A stretch of 64,000 nt of DNA from Mannheimia pernigra (GCF_013377995.1 NZ_CP055305.1:682001-746000); one strand, 5' to 3'; positions 52,980 to 61,353 are shown, numbered from the stretch's first letter. Made by a program: numbers and translations. The notes: a model not told the origin generated them from the sequence alone.

Positions 52980-53729
52980 ATGGAACAACAAACCTTTGCA
53001 GATAAAAAACGTAAAACAGTGGAACAGGCTGAGTTTACCGAAGATGGTCGTTATTTAAGAAAAGTGCGTAGTTTTGTGTTACGTACAGGTCGTTTAAGCG
53101 ATTATCAGCGTGATATGATGAATAATAATTGGGCTAATTTAGGGCTAGATTATCAACCAACGCCTTTTGATTTTGAGCAGATTTTTGGTAATAATAATCC
53201 TGTTGTGCTAGAAATTGGTTTTGGTATGGGCAAATCGCTTGTGGAAATGGCAGCACAAAATCCGTTGCGAAACTATATTGGGATTGAAGTTCACACACCA
53301 GGTGTTGGTGCTTGTATTGCTTACGCTTTAGAAAAAGGAATAAAAAATTTAAGGGTGATTTGCCACGATGCAACTGAAATTCTACGAGATAGTATCGCAG
53401 ATGGCTCATTGGGTGGTCTACAGCTCTATTTTCCAGACCCTTGGCAGAAGGCAAAACACCACAAGCGTCGTATTGTTCAGCCTGAGTTTATCACAAAAGT
53501 TATTCAGAAATTGGGCCCGAATGGCTTTATTCATTTTGCAACAGATTGGGAAAATTACGCTGAGCATATGCTTGAGGTATTACGCCAATTTGACGATAAA
53601 TTGCAAAATACATCAGCAACGAATGATTTTATACCACGTCCAGATTTCCGTCCTTTAACTAAGTTTGAAGAGCGAGGACACAAGCTTGGTCATAGTGTAT
53701 GGGATCTATATTTTATTAAAAAAGAGTGA
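52980..53729 (+). CDS. trmB: tRNA (guanine(46)-N7)-methyltransferase
   Basis: 249-aa SAM-dependent methyltransferase making m7G46 in the tRNA variable loop. SAM site LEIGFGMGKSLVEMA (about residues 76-90), the GIEVHTPGVGACI segment, and the family motif YFPDPWQKAKHHKRRIVQ (about 151-168) are clear. Starts 9 bases after fabH. In enterobacteria trmB and yggL also adjoin. Confidence 0.95.
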   Translation: MEQQTFADKKRKTVEQAEFTEDGRYLRKVRSFVLRTGRLSDYQRDMMNNNWANLGLDYQPTPFDFEQIFGNNNPVVLEIGFGMGKSLVEMAAQNPLRNYIGIEVHTPGVGACIAYALEKGIKNLRVICHDATEILRDSIADGSLGGLQLYFPDPWQKAKHHKRRIVQPEFITKVIQKLGPNGFIHFATDWENYAEHMLEVLRQFDDKLQNTSATNDFIPRPDFRPLTKFEERGHKLGHSVWDLYFIKKE

Positions 53730-53756
53730 CAGTTTACTTAATAGAGGAGAGAAAAA

Positions 53757-54098
53757 ATGGCAGTTCAGCGTAATGCACGTCAGCGTAAAAAAATGCACTT
53801 GGGCGAATACCAAGAGCTAGGTTTTTTAATTAAATTCAGCTTTGCTGAAAGCACAGGTATTGATCAAATTGATGAAACTGTTGATCGTTTCATTGATGAG
53901 GTGATTAGACCAAACGGCCTAGCGTTAGAAGCAAACGGCTACTTAAATTGGGAAGGTTTAATCTGCTTAGAAAAATTAGGCAAATGTGATGAATCTCACC
54001 GCCAATTAGTTAAAACTTGGTTAGAAAACAACGGCTTACAAAATGTTCAAGTAAGCGAGTTATTTGATATCTGGTGGGATTACCCAGCACAAGCTTAA
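53757..54098 (+). CDS. yggL: YggL (DUF469) family protein
   Basis: 113-aa YggL-family protein. N-terminal RNARQRKKMHLGEYQELGF and the closing WLENN...DIWWDYP are the family marks. YggL has been associated with 50S ribosomal subunits in E. coli; the basic N terminus fits RNA contact. 27 bases after trmB, preceded by GAGGAGAG, so the pair is an operon. Confidence 0.88.
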   Translation: MAVQRNARQRKKMHLGEYQELGFLIKFSFAESTGIDQIDETVDRFIDEVIRPNGLALEANGYLNWEGLICLEKLGKCDESHRQLVKTWLENNGLQNVQVSELFDIWWDYPAQA

Positions 54099-54113
54099 TT
54101 AATTTATACAGAT

Positions 54114-54177
54114 ACAAGCGGTCATATTTTTCTGAAAATTTGCCAATTTTTTCTTAAAAACGACCGCTTGTTTTTTT
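54114..54177 (+). terminator. Inverted USS pair after yggL
   Basis: ACAAGCGGT (54114-54122) and ACCGCTTGT (54163-54171) followed directly by TTTTTT. One of the clearest cases of uptake sequences serving as a terminator. Confidence 0.78.
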
Positions 54178-54203
54178 AACTAAAGTATAAAAGAGATAAA
54201 TAG

Positions 54204-54737
54204 ATGGAATTTTTAGCCCCTGTTATTTCGTTAATTGTTGGTTTCCTTAGTTTTATTTTAGTCTTAAGAACTTGGCTACAATTTTGCCGAGTTGATCCAC
54301 GTTTGCCTATTTCGCAAACCTTACTTAAAATGACGGAGCCTTTCGTTTTTCCCGTTGGAAAGCTTATTCCAACGGTCAGAAATATCTGCTTTCCTGCGCT
54401 TTTCATTGCGGCAACTTTAGTTGCCTTGCAGTTTATTTTATTTGGTGTTGATGTGCCGAGAGCTGTTTTAATTGGATTATTAAGTTTAGTGAAAACCTTT
54501 GGACAAATTCTCTTTTTCACGACTTTAATCCGAGCATTAATGAGTTGGGTAACCCAGGGAAATCATCCGCTAGATTATACAATTGCCCAAATTACCGAAC
54601 CTGTTTTAGGCATTATTCGTAAATTTTTACCAAGAACAGGTGTGTTAGATTTCTCTGTAATGATTTTAGGTTTCGGATTATTACTGTTAAACAGTTTGTT
54701 CTATCAAATTTTTGGCGGGCTATGGGCTGCAGCTTAA
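54204..54737 (+). CDS. yggT: YggT-family membrane protein
   Basis: 177-aa inner-membrane protein of the YggT family, made of two YGGT repeats. Each has a pair of hydrophobic helices around the motif RTWLQFCRVDPRLPISQTLLKMTEPF (about residues 22-47, in part) and ALMSWVTQGNHPLDYTIAQITEPVLGIIRK (about 111-140, in part). Function is unclear; links to osmotic tolerance and cell division have been proposed for relatives. The gene ends at a strong terminator. Confidence 0.87.
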   Translation: MEFLAPVISLIVGFLSFILVLRTWLQFCRVDPRLPISQTLLKMTEPFVFPVGKLIPTVRNICFPALFIAATLVALQFILFGVDVPRAVLIGLLSLVKTFGQILFFTTLIRALMSWVTQGNHPLDYTIAQITEPVLGIIRKFLPRTGVLDFSVMILGFGLLLLNSLFYQIFGGLWAAA

Positions 54738-54766
54738 ATTAAAACATTAAGATTTATACGTTATTT

Positions 54767-54812
54767 AAGGGCTAATTCTAGTTATTAATTAGAATTAGCC
54801 CTTGATTTTTTA
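54767..54812 (+). terminator. Terminator of yggT
   Basis: AAGGGCTAATTCTA (54767-54780) pairs with TAGAATTAGCCCTT (54790-54803), then GATTTTTTATT. A 14-bp perfect stem. Confidence 0.88.
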
Positions 54813-54871
54813 TTGAGTAATGTAGTGCACATCACATTTTGATAAAAACGCTACTTTGGCGACATTTTACT

Positions 54872-55624
54872 TTATTTATCCGCACGAATTTGATGTAGGA
54901 AACGTTTTGTTCGCTCGTGTTGTGGGTTTTTAAATAATTGTTGTGGTGAGGCTTGTTCGACAATTTCACCGCCATCCATTACCACAACGATATCTGCGAC
55001 ATCAAGGGCAAATTTTATTTCGTGGGTAACTACAACCATTGTCCAGCCTTCATTGGCCAGTTCTTTCATTGTGTTTAATACATCTTGCACTAATTCAGGA
55101 TCAAGGGCGGAAGTGGGCTCATCAAATAGCATTAAATCTGGCTGAATGGCTAATGCACGAGCAATACCGACTCGCTGTTGTTGTCCGCCAGATAACTGGA
55201 ATGGGTAGAGATCAGCTTTATCTGATAGCCCAACTTTTGCGAGTAAGCGTTTTGCATTTTGTTTAGCAATTTCGACCGCTTGTTGTTGTACAAAGACAGG
55301 GCCTTCCATCACATTTTCCAGAGAGGTTTTGTGTGGGAAGAGGTTATAGTTTTGGAATACCATACCTGATTTACGCCGTAGTGCTAAAATATCTTTTTTA
55401 CTTGGTTTTTTCGCAAAATCAACTACTAGCGGCGTATTATCGGTAAATGTTATGGTGCCTTGTTCTGGCATTTCTAAGGCATTTAAACAGCGTAGAAAAG
55501 TTGTTTTTCCTGAGCCAGATGGGCCCAGAATGACCACCACTTGCCCTTTTTGAATATCTAAATCAATGCCTCGCAAAATAGTATTTTGCCCGAAGGTTTT
55601 GTGAATATTACGGATTTTTATCAT
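54872..55624 (-). CDS. Amino-acid ABC transporter ATP-binding protein (cystine-type)
   Basis: 250-aa ATPase of the polar amino acid uptake family. Walker A GPSGSGKTTFLRCLN (about residues 34-48), Q loop, signature LSGGQQQRVGIARAL (about 145-159), Walker B LMLFDEPTSALD and the switch His in VVTHEIKFA. Downstream of the permease by 24 bases. Similar to the TcyN/YecC-type component of L-cystine importers. Confidence 0.9.
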   Translation of the reverse strand: MIKIRNIHKTFGQNTILRGIDLDIQKGQVVVILGPSGSGKTTFLRCLNALEMPEQGTITFTDNTPLVVDFAKKPSKKDILALRRKSGMVFQNYNLFPHKTSLENVMEGPVFVQQQAVEIAKQNAKRLLAKVGLSDKADLYPFQLSGGQQQRVGIARALAIQPDLMLFDEPTSALDPELVQDVLNTMKELANEGWTMVVVTHEIKFALDVADIVVVMDGGEIVEQASPQQLFKNPQHERTKRFLHQIRADK

Positions 55625-55648
55625 AGTTTTCCCTTACTTCGCCTTATT

Positions 55649-56365
55649 TTACTTTGCTACGAAGCGGTTAAAGCGAACTTCTAATTTTGCCTGAATTAAG
55701 AATAGCACCCAACAGAAGCACCAGTAGATAATTGCAGCTTCAATATAAACGGGTAAAAAATCATACGACATATTTGCCACTTGTTGTGCAACGCGGAACA
55801 TTTCAGTTACAGTTACGATTGAGGCAAGTGAGGTATCTTTAAATAGTCCAATAAAAGAATTGCTTAAAGGTGGAACGGCAACTCGGAATGCTTGAGGAGC
55901 AATAATGCGGCGGAAAGTTTGCATATAGCTCATACCGATGGTGTAGCCTGCCTCCCATTGACCTTTTGGTACAGACAAAATTGAGGCACGAATAGTTTCT
56001 GAACCATAAGCACCAATGTTCAGCGAGAAGCCTATAATTGCTGCTGGAATAGGATCGATAAAAATGCCAATCGCAGGTAAGCCGTAAAATACGATACAGA
56101 TCTGTACCAACATAGGTGTGCCTCGAATAATCGAGATATAGCTTTTTACAAACAAAAGTAGTAGGCTGTGTAAAATGCTTGTAGAAGGGCTAATTCGTAC
56201 CAATGCTACGCTCACTGCAATAAGCATACCGATGATAAATGAGGCAATCGCCAGCGGAATAGAGACCAAAAATGCAGCTTTTACCATTGGCCAGAAGCCA
56301 CTGAGTACTAAATCTACACGGGCTTGAGTCATAAAGGGAATAGAGAGTAACAGATCGTTTAACAT
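55649..56365 (-). CDS. Amino-acid ABC transporter permease (cystine-type)
   Basis: 238-aa His/Glu/Gln/Arg-type permease with about five membrane helices. The EAA loop that contacts the ATPase reads EAGYTIGMSYMQTFRRIIAPQAFRVAVPP (about residues 144-172, in part). SIIRGTPMLVQI near residue 83 is a second family landmark. Sits between the ATPase gene and the binding-protein gene, with a hairpin upstream. Confidence 0.9.
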   Translation of the reverse strand: MLNDLLLSIPFMTQARVDLVLSGFWPMVKAAFLVSIPLAIASFIIGMLIAVSVALVRISPSTSILHSLLLLFVKSYISIIRGTPMLVQICIVFYGLPAIGIFIDPIPAAIIGFSLNIGAYGSETIRASILSVPKGQWEAGYTIGMSYMQTFRRIIAPQAFRVAVPPLSNSFIGLFKDTSLASIVTVTEMFRVAQQVANMSYDFLPVYIEAAIIYWCFCWVLFLIQAKLEVRFNRFVAK

Positions 56366-56430
56366 CTAAAAAACCTAAAATCGTCCTTACTTTTTCAGGT
56401 AGCAGGCTGATTTAAAACTTAAAAAAACAA

Positions 56431-56448
56431 AAGGGGCGAATCCGCCCC
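56431..56448 (-). terminator. Internal terminator between binding-protein and permease genes
   Basis: GGGGCG (56433-56438) and CGCCCC (56443-56448) pair; on the minus strand TTTTGTTTTTTT follows. A partial terminator here would raise binding-protein synthesis over that of the membrane parts, a common device in ABC importers. Confidence 0.8.
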
Positions 56449-56466
56449 AACCAAATTCAATATGGA

Positions 56467-57240
56467 TTATTGTACACTAATATCTTTACCGAAAAACTGT
56501 TCGCTTAATTTTTTTAGTGTGCCATCTTCTCGTAATGCTACGATCGCTTCATTGATTTTTACTAATGCTTCATTATTGCCCTTGTTAGCAACTAAGCCAG
56601 CACCAACTTTTTCTGCTTTTTCCCAAACGATTTTCAAGCCTGAATTTGGGTTCTTTTTCAGATAATCTAATAGCGATAGATGGCTATTGAAGGTTGCATC
56701 AGCACGCTTTTGTTGGATTAATAGCAAACCTTGTGCCATACCGTCAATTGGAACAATATCTGCACCACTTTCACGAGCTAATTCACCGTAATTAGAACTT
56801 AAAGTTTGTGCTGTTTTCACACCTTTCACATCATCGGGTGTTTTGATTTTGGTTTCGTCTTCACGCACTAATAATGCTGCACCGTCCCAGCTATATGGTT
56901 CCGATTTATCAAATGTTGCTTGACGTTCTGGGCTAGTTAATGCCACTTGGTTTGCGACTAAGTCAAAACGTTCGCTTTTTAAGCCAGCTAACATTGCGTC
57001 CCATTGCGTTTCTTTGAATTCAACTTTTACCCCTAACTTCTCTGCAACCGCCCTGGTAACTTCCACGTCATAGCCTGTTAATTTACCTTTCTCATCGTGG
57101 TAAGTATAAGGTGCATAAGTTCCTTCTGTCCCAACGGTAATTGTGCCTTTGTTATTGATACGCTCAAGTAGACTATCTTTAGCAAAGGTAGAGATAGAAA
57201 GCGTAAGTGCTAATGCGGTAACTGATAATTTTTTAAACAT
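56467..57240 (-). CDS. Amino-acid ABC transporter substrate-binding protein (probable L-cystine)
   Basis: 257-aa periplasmic binding protein. A signal peptide (MFKKLSVTALALTLSISTFAK, cleavage near residue 20) leads a family 3 solute-binding domain: GTITVGTEGTYAPYTYHDEKGKLTGYDVEV (about 32-61, in part) with the amino-acid ligand region. Similarity to the cystine-binding FliY/TcyA branch suggests L-cystine. ATG 57240 gives the signal peptide; the frame opens six codons earlier. First gene of the operon. Confidence 0.9.
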   Translation of the reverse strand: MFKKLSVTALALTLSISTFAKDSLLERINNKGTITVGTEGTYAPYTYHDEKGKLTGYDVEVTRAVAEKLGVKVEFKETQWDAMLAGLKSERFDLVANQVALTSPERQATFDKSEPYSWDGAALLVREDETKIKTPDDVKGVKTAQTLSSNYGELARESGADIVPIDGMAQGLLLIQQKRADATFNSHLSLLDYLKKNPNSGLKIVWEKAEKVGAGLVANKGNNEALVKINEAIVALREDGTLKKLSEQFFGKDISVQ

Positions 57241-57431
57241 AATAAACCCCTTTTCCATAGATAAAACTGATGTTTTGCAAATTTAAAGGGAAAATTGACC
57301 GCTTACAAATAACTAAATCGAATAAGAAAGAAGAAAATGGTTTATTTAGCCTAAACGGGAGTCAGAGGTAGAGAATAATGAAGAAAATGACGAATAAAGT
57401 TCGTTATTGGAAATATTTGGTTATAAAAAAT

Positions 57432-57470
57432 CGCACCCTAATCGTGGGTGAATTTCACAGATTGGGTGCG
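57432..57470 (-). terminator. Terminator of the rpmE2-rpmJ operon
   Basis: CGCACCC (57432-57438) can pair with GGGTGCG (57464-57470) or locally CACCC with GGGTG (57434-57450). On the minus strand TTTTTTATAA follows. Confidence 0.65.
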
Positions 57471-57476
57471 GATATT

Positions 57477-57602
57477 TTAACGTTGGCGAGCTTTAAATCT
57501 CGGATTGGTTTTGCAGATCACATATAGTTTACCTTTTCGTCTGACAATTTGACAATCAGGGTGGCGTGTCTTTGCAGATTTTAATGAGTTTAAAATTTTC
57601 AT
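57477..57602 (-). CDS. rpmJ: 50S ribosomal protein L36, type B (zinc-independent)
   Basis: 41-aa alternative L36: MKILNSLKSAKTRHPDCQIV then RRKGKLYVICKTNPRFKARQ and R. It keeps only two cysteines and lacks the zinc-ribbon set of the standard L36, like E. coli YkgO. It follows rpmE2 by 11 bases; the pair replaces zinc-binding L31/L36 when zinc is short. Too short for most gene callers. Confidence 0.93.
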   Translation of the reverse strand: MKILNSLKSAKTRHPDCQIVRRKGKLYVICKTNPRFKARQR

Positions 57603-57613
57603 TTTCTTTACTT

Positions 57614-57886
57614 CTATTTTTTATTTGAAAGTGTGGATGCAAAGCCTTTAAATCTATCTTTAAATTGACTTGCACGCCCTTCGTTATTTACTTCACGACG
57701 TTTACCTGTGTAAACAGGGTGTGAGGCTGATGAAGTATCTAAGGTGTAAAGTGGATACTCTTTCCCATCTTCCCATACCATTGTTTTGTTAGTTGAGGCA
57801 CAAGAGCGGATAACCCAGCCTTGTTGTACAGAGGCATCATAAAATAGCACTTCGCGATAATTTTCAGGGTGAATCCCTTTTTTCAT
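57614..57886 (-). CDS. rpmE2: 50S ribosomal protein L31, type B (zinc-independent)
   Basis: 90-aa type B L31, without the CxxC zinc motif of RpmE. MKKGIHPENYREVLFYDASV, TKTMVWEDGKEYPLYTLD-like NKTMVWEDGKEYPLYTLD and SHPVYTGKRRE are the family features. GAGAAAAT precedes the ATG. Co-transcribed with rpmJ. In enterobacteria this operon is repressed by Zur; here two identical palindromes (CCATAA-N5-TTATGG) lie 42-106 bases upstream and could be the operator. Confidence 0.95.
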   Translation of the reverse strand: MKKGIHPENYREVLFYDASVQQGWVIRSCASTNKTMVWEDGKEYPLYTLDTSSASHPVYTGKRREVNNEGRASQFKDRFKGFASTLSNKK

Positions 57887-57927
57887 AATATTTTCTCCAG
57901 AATGTTGATCTAAGATAGATTATATAG

Positions 57928-57992
57928 CCATAATTAAATTATGGAATATATGTTATATGAAATTCAACTTTAATTCCATAACTTTTTTATGG
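57928..57992. promoter_or_regulatory. Two copies of palindrome CCATAA-N5-TTATGG between rpmE2 and rpe
   Basis: CCATAATTAAATTATGG (57928-57944) and CCATAACTTTTTTATGG (57976-57992) share both 6-base arms and the 5-base spacer; their centres are 48 bases apart. A site for a dimeric repressor or activator is the natural reading. It differs from the Zur consensus I know (GAAATGTTATA-type). Confidence 0.6.
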
Positions 57993-58105
57993 AATTTTCA
58001 ACATCTCTTTGAGAAAGGAAAGAAAGCCAATTTTTAGATTTAGATCTGTTTTTCACTTTTAGAATTATGGTAATCTAATAGCAGTTTTTTAAATTGTGAG
58101 GAAAT

Positions 58106-58783
58106 ATGAGCAAAAATCCTTATTTGATTGCTCCTTCTATTTTATCAGCAGATTTGGCTAGATTGGGCGACGATGTGGTAGATGTGCTAAAAGCGGGTGC
58201 TGATTTAATTCATTTTGATGTAATGGATAATCACTATGTGCCGAACTTGACGTTCGGTCCGGCTATCTGTCAAGCATTGAGAGATTATGGTATTCAGTGT
58301 CCGATAGATGTACATTTAATGGTAAAACCCGTTGAGCGTTTAATTGCCGATTTCGCAAAAGCAGGGGCAGATTATATTACGTTCCATCCTGAGGCAACAG
58401 AGCATATCGATCGTAATTTACAGCTTGTGCGTGATTTAGGTTGTAAATCGGGCTTGGTTTTTAATCCTGCAACGCCTTTACACTATTTGGATTATGTGAT
58501 GGATAAAGTGGATGTGATTTTATTGATGTCAGTGAATCCAGGTTTTGGTGGGCAATCTTTTATTCCATCAACTTTGGATAAATTGCGTGCAGTACGCCAC
58601 TATATTGATGAGAGTGGTTATAACATTCGATTAGAGGTTGATGGCGGTGTAAAAGTCAATAACATTGCGGAAATTGCAGCAGCTGGTGCAGATATGTTTG
58701 TAGCGGGTTCAGCTATTTTTGACCAGCCTAACTACCAAGTTGTGATTGAGCAAATGAGAAGTGAATTAGCTAAAGTTAGTTAA
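58106..58783 (+). CDS. rpe: Ribulose-phosphate 3-epimerase
   Basis: 225-aa TIM-barrel epimerase interconverting ribulose 5-phosphate and xylulose 5-phosphate. IAPSILSADLARLG (about residues 8-21), HFDVMDNHYVPNLTFGP with metal-binding His/Asp (about 35-51), PIDVHLMV, LMSVNPGFGGQSFIP (about 140-154) and LEVDGGV (second catalytic Asp, about 174-180) are present. GAGGAAAT precedes the ATG. Confidence 0.96.
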   Translation: MSKNPYLIAPSILSADLARLGDDVVDVLKAGADLIHFDVMDNHYVPNLTFGPAICQALRDYGIQCPIDVHLMVKPVERLIADFAKAGADYITFHPEATEHIDRNLQLVRDLGCKSGLVFNPATPLHYLDYVMDKVDVILLMSVNPGFGGQSFIPSTLDKLRAVRHYIDESGYNIRLEVDGGVKVNNIAEIAAAGADMFVAGSAIFDQPNYQVVIEQMRSELAKVS

Positions 58784-58978
58784 TCACATTGGAAATTTGA
58801 ATTCTCGCTATGGATTAAAGGCAAACATAATGATAGAATGGCGAAACATATAATGTTTTATTCTTGTGTGTTGAAGTAGTCTGGTTTGACCTTTTTATAA
58901 AAAGGTTGTATCAAAAATTATTTCAATTACACTAATTAACTCTCGCACTTATGCGATATTCACTATAGGAAAAACAAA

Positions 58979-59209
58979 ATGAGCATTGAAGAACGCGTAA
59001 AAAAAATCATTGTTGATCAACTTGGCGCGAAAGCAGAAGACGTTAAACCAGAAGCTTCATTCATTGAAGATTTAGGTGCTGACTCTTTAGATACAGTTGA
59101 ATTAGTAATGGCTTTAGAAGAAGAATTCGATATTGAAATTCCAGATGAAGAAGCTGAAAAAATTACTACAGTTCAATCAGCGATTGATTACGTTCAAAGC
59201 AATCAATAA
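58979..59209 (+). CDS. acpP: Acyl carrier protein
   Basis: 76-aa acyl carrier protein; the phosphopantetheine attachment serine is Ser36 in GADSLDTVELVMALEEEFD. Very close to E. coli AcpP. It is monocistronic here, bounded by rpe and a terminator, rather than in a fab cluster. AGGAAAAAC precedes the ATG. Confidence 0.97.
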   Translation: MSIEERVKKIIVDQLGAKAEDVKPEASFIEDLGADSLDTVELVMALEEEFDIEIPDEEAEKITTVQSAIDYVQSNQ

Positions 59210-59222
59210 TTTGAGTTAATAT

Positions 59223-59249
59223 TAGGCGACCATTGGTCGCCTAGTTTTT
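59223..59249 (+). terminator. Terminator of acpP
   Basis: TAGGCGACCA (59223-59232) pairs with TGGTCGCCTA (59234-59243), then GTTTTT. The right arm overlaps the end of convergent tag. Confidence 0.88.
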
Positions 59250-59816
59250 ATCTTTACTTCCTTTAGAAATGCAGTCATTTAGATGATCATCAACTAATCC
59301 CATAGATTGCATAAATGCGTAGCAAGTGGTTTCGCCTACAAAAACAAATCCTCTTTTTTTCAACGCTTGGGACATTGCTTTCGATGTTGCTGTTTTAGCA
59401 GGAATAGTGTGAAGTGTTGGTACATCATTAATTTGTGGTTGATGATGAACAAATCCCCAAATAAATTCACTAAAATCTTCACTATTTTCCTGCATTGTAA
59501 GGTAGGCTTTTGCATTTTGTACAATCGCTTCTAGTTTTTTCCGATGGCGAATTAAACCTGTATTTTGCATTAATTGGTCGAGATCTGTTTTTGTCATTTG
59601 TGCGATTTTTAAAGGATCAAACTGATGAAATGCTTGGCGATAGGCCTCGCGTTTTTTTAATACCGTAATCCAAGAAAGCCCTGCTTGTTGTCCTTCAAGA
59701 CAAATTTTTTCAAACAGTTTTAGGCTGTCAAACTCGGGTTTTCCCCACTCGTCATCGTGATATTTCATATAAATATCACTTGTTTCGCACCAATTACAAC
59801 GCATAGTTTTTGTCAT
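59241..59816 (-). CDS. tag: DNA-3-methyladenine glycosylase I
   Basis: 191-aa Tag, which excises 3-methyladenine from alkylated DNA. MRCNWCETSDIYMKYHDDEWG, LFEKICLEGQQAGLSWITVLKKR (quoted in parts; about residues 36-58) and the C-terminal GFVFVGETTCYAFMQSMGLVDDH with zinc-ligand His residues match the family. Start is ATG 59816 or 59804 (E. coli-like MxRC start); the open frame runs back into nlpD but that part is a shadow. Follows nlpD on the same strand. Confidence 0.93.
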   Translation of the reverse strand: MTKTMRCNWCETSDIYMKYHDDEWGKPEFDSLKLFEKICLEGQQAGLSWITVLKKREAYRQAFHQFDPLKIAQMTKTDLDQLMQNTGLIRHRKKLEAIVQNAKAYLTMQENSEDFSEFIWGFVHHQPQINDVPTLHTIPAKTATSKAMSQALKKRGFVFVGETTCYAFMQSMGLVDDHLNDCISKGSKDKN

Positions 59817-59839
59817 TTGTAAAATTCCGATAAAAATTA

Positions 59840-59872
59840 ACCGCTTGTAATCAATTAAAGAATACAAGCGGT
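59840..59872 (-). terminator. Inverted USS pair after nlpD
   Basis: ACCGCTTGT (59840-59848) and ACAAGCGGT (59864-59872) are inverted copies; on the minus strand TTAATTTTTAT follows. Ends the lipoprotein run before tag. Confidence 0.75.
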
Positions 59873-59895
59873 CTAAAAACGTTAAAATATTGCCA

Positions 59896-61119
59896 TTATT
59901 TTTGGGGTAGATAACGAGTAGGATCGACAGACTTGCCTTTGTAGCGAATTTCAAAGTGAAGCTTGTTGGTATTTGTGCCGGTGCTGCCTAAAGTTGCAAT
60001 TTTCTGACCTGCTTGAATAATGTCTTGTTCATCAACATCAATAGTATTGTTATGTGCATAAGCACTTAAGAAATCATCGGTGTGCTTGATGATAATTAAG
60101 TTACCATAACCTTGTAATGCGTTGCCTGCATAGACGACTTTACCCGCCGCCGCCGCATTTACATCTTGACCTTTCGTGCCTGCGATATCTAAACCTTTAT
60201 TACCGCCTTCCGTTGATGAGAAGCCCGAAATAACACGGCCATTCGTTGGCCATTGCCATTTAATTGATGAGGTAGGAATTGCGGTAGTATTTGTAGATGA
60301 TGGGTTTGCCGTCGCCGTGGTTGCACGGATCGTTGAAGCGGTACGATTTTCTACCGAGCTTGCTGGGTTGGCAGAGGCTGTTTGTTCTAGAGTTGTGCCA
60401 GCGGTTGCTTGAATGCCTTTATCGGCGGTAACGGGTGTTTCCACATTGCCAACTTCTGCTTTAACTGGGCCTGTAATATTGCCATCAGAAGCATAAGTTG
60501 TGCCATTTGCACCTTGCTGATATGTAATTTGCGGCTCAACAGGTACGGTGACTTTTTCCTCAACAGTGATAGTTTCGGTGGCTGATTTACCCGTTTTAAT
60601 TTTTTGCCCAATATTTAATTGATAAGGTTCTTTCATATTATTCAGGGCTGCGATTTCTTTTACATCTTTGCCAACAATATAAGCAATGAGGAACATAGTA
60701 TCGCCTTTGCGAACCGTGTAAGTTGAGCCATCATAGAACCCTTTTTGAATTTGGTTATACATCGGGGCATTATTGGCATCTCGTGGGATCTTAAAATCCT
60801 GATCTACTTTTTTCTCTACGGTTTTCGTTTTTTTAACGATTTTCGTTGTGGTTGTTGGCTGTGGTGGCTGTTCTTTAATTACGGGCTGAGGAGTCGTTTG
60901 TACAGGCGTATTCATTGAACTTGGCATTGGCGCTGATCGAATATCAGATTGCCAGCCACCATTTGAGTTAATTGCTCCCATATTAGTGTCTACAGGTTGC
61001 ATTATGCCTGGACTAAGTTCATTATTGCCTGAAGCATTCACTACAGGCGCAGGATTGCTAGAGGAGCAGGCAGTTAAAATCGTGGAGACTAAAGGTAAAA
61101 GAATAAATTGCTTTTTCAT
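59896..61119 (-). CDS. nlpD: NlpD, murein hydrolase activator lipoprotein
   Basis: 407-aa lipoprotein (lipobox ILTACSS, Cys at about 18) that activates the amidase AmiC at the septum; known in Pasteurellaceae as LppB. A motif GGWQSDIRSAPMPSSM (about 54-69) is shared with the two neighbouring lipoproteins. The LysM domain (about 133-176; YTVRKGDTMFLIAYIVGKD) binds peptidoglycan. The C-terminal LytM domain (about 290-405) has a degenerate site: NKGLDIAG where active enzymes have HxGxDI, as expected of NlpD. The linker between is low-complexity Thr/Ala/Pro-rich. Confidence 0.95.
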   Translation of the reverse strand: MKKQFILLPLVSTILTACSSSNPAPVVNASGNNELSPGIMQPVDTNMGAINSNGGWQSDIRSAPMPSSMNTPVQTTPQPVIKEQPPQPTTTTKIVKKTKTVEKKVDQDFKIPRDANNAPMYNQIQKGFYDGSTYTVRKGDTMFLIAYIVGKDVKEIAALNNMKEPYQLNIGQKIKTGKSATETITVEEKVTVPVEPQITYQQGANGTTYASDGNITGPVKAEVGNVETPVTADKGIQATAGTTLEQTASANPASSVENRTASTIRATTATANPSSTNTTAIPTSSIKWQWPTNGRVISGFSSTEGGNKGLDIAGTKGQDVNAAAAGKVVYAGNALQGYGNLIIIKHTDDFLSAYAHNNTIDVDEQDIIQAGQKIATLGSTGTNTNKLHFEIRYKGKSVDPTRYLPQK

Positions 61120-61137
61120 TAAATGGTTATCCTAAAA

Positions 61138-61341
61138 TTATTTCATCGTATCAGGCATAGAGGTTGATTTAATATCTGACGGCCAGCTATAACTATCTTT
61201 GCTTGCACCTGATGCTGCAACGGGCTCTAACGTACCTGAAGGTAACAGGTTAGGATCATCAACTTGCTCCTGTTTTGAGCCTGCTCCGCAAGCGGTCAGA
61301 AATGCACAATAAATTGTAAAAAATAAGTGTGATTTCTTCAT
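61138..61341 (-). CDS. Small lipoprotein, truncated NlpD/LppB-like paralog
   Basis: 67-aa lipoprotein. Signal peptide MKKSHLFFTIYCAFLTACG with the lipobox LTAC (Cys18); the mature 49 residues end with WPSDIKSTSMPDTMK. The motif W-x-SDI-x-S-x-x-MP-x-x-M is the same one that follows the lipobox in NlpD and in the next lipoprotein, but the LysM and LytM parts are absent. Likely a duplicated copy trimmed by a stop. The lipobox codons contain ACCGCTTGC, one base from the USS core. 12 bases separate it from the LysM lipoprotein. Confidence 0.7.
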   Translation of the reverse strand: MKKSHLFFTIYCAFLTACGAGSKQEQVDDPNLLPSGTLEPVAASGASKDSYSWPSDIKSTSMPDTMK

Positions 61342-61353
61342 TCCATCCGCCTA

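Noticed and set aside
59817..59954. N-terminal extension of tag to 59954
   Set aside because: The extra 46 codons overlap the end of nlpD and the USS hairpin; family starts align with MTKTMRC or MRC.
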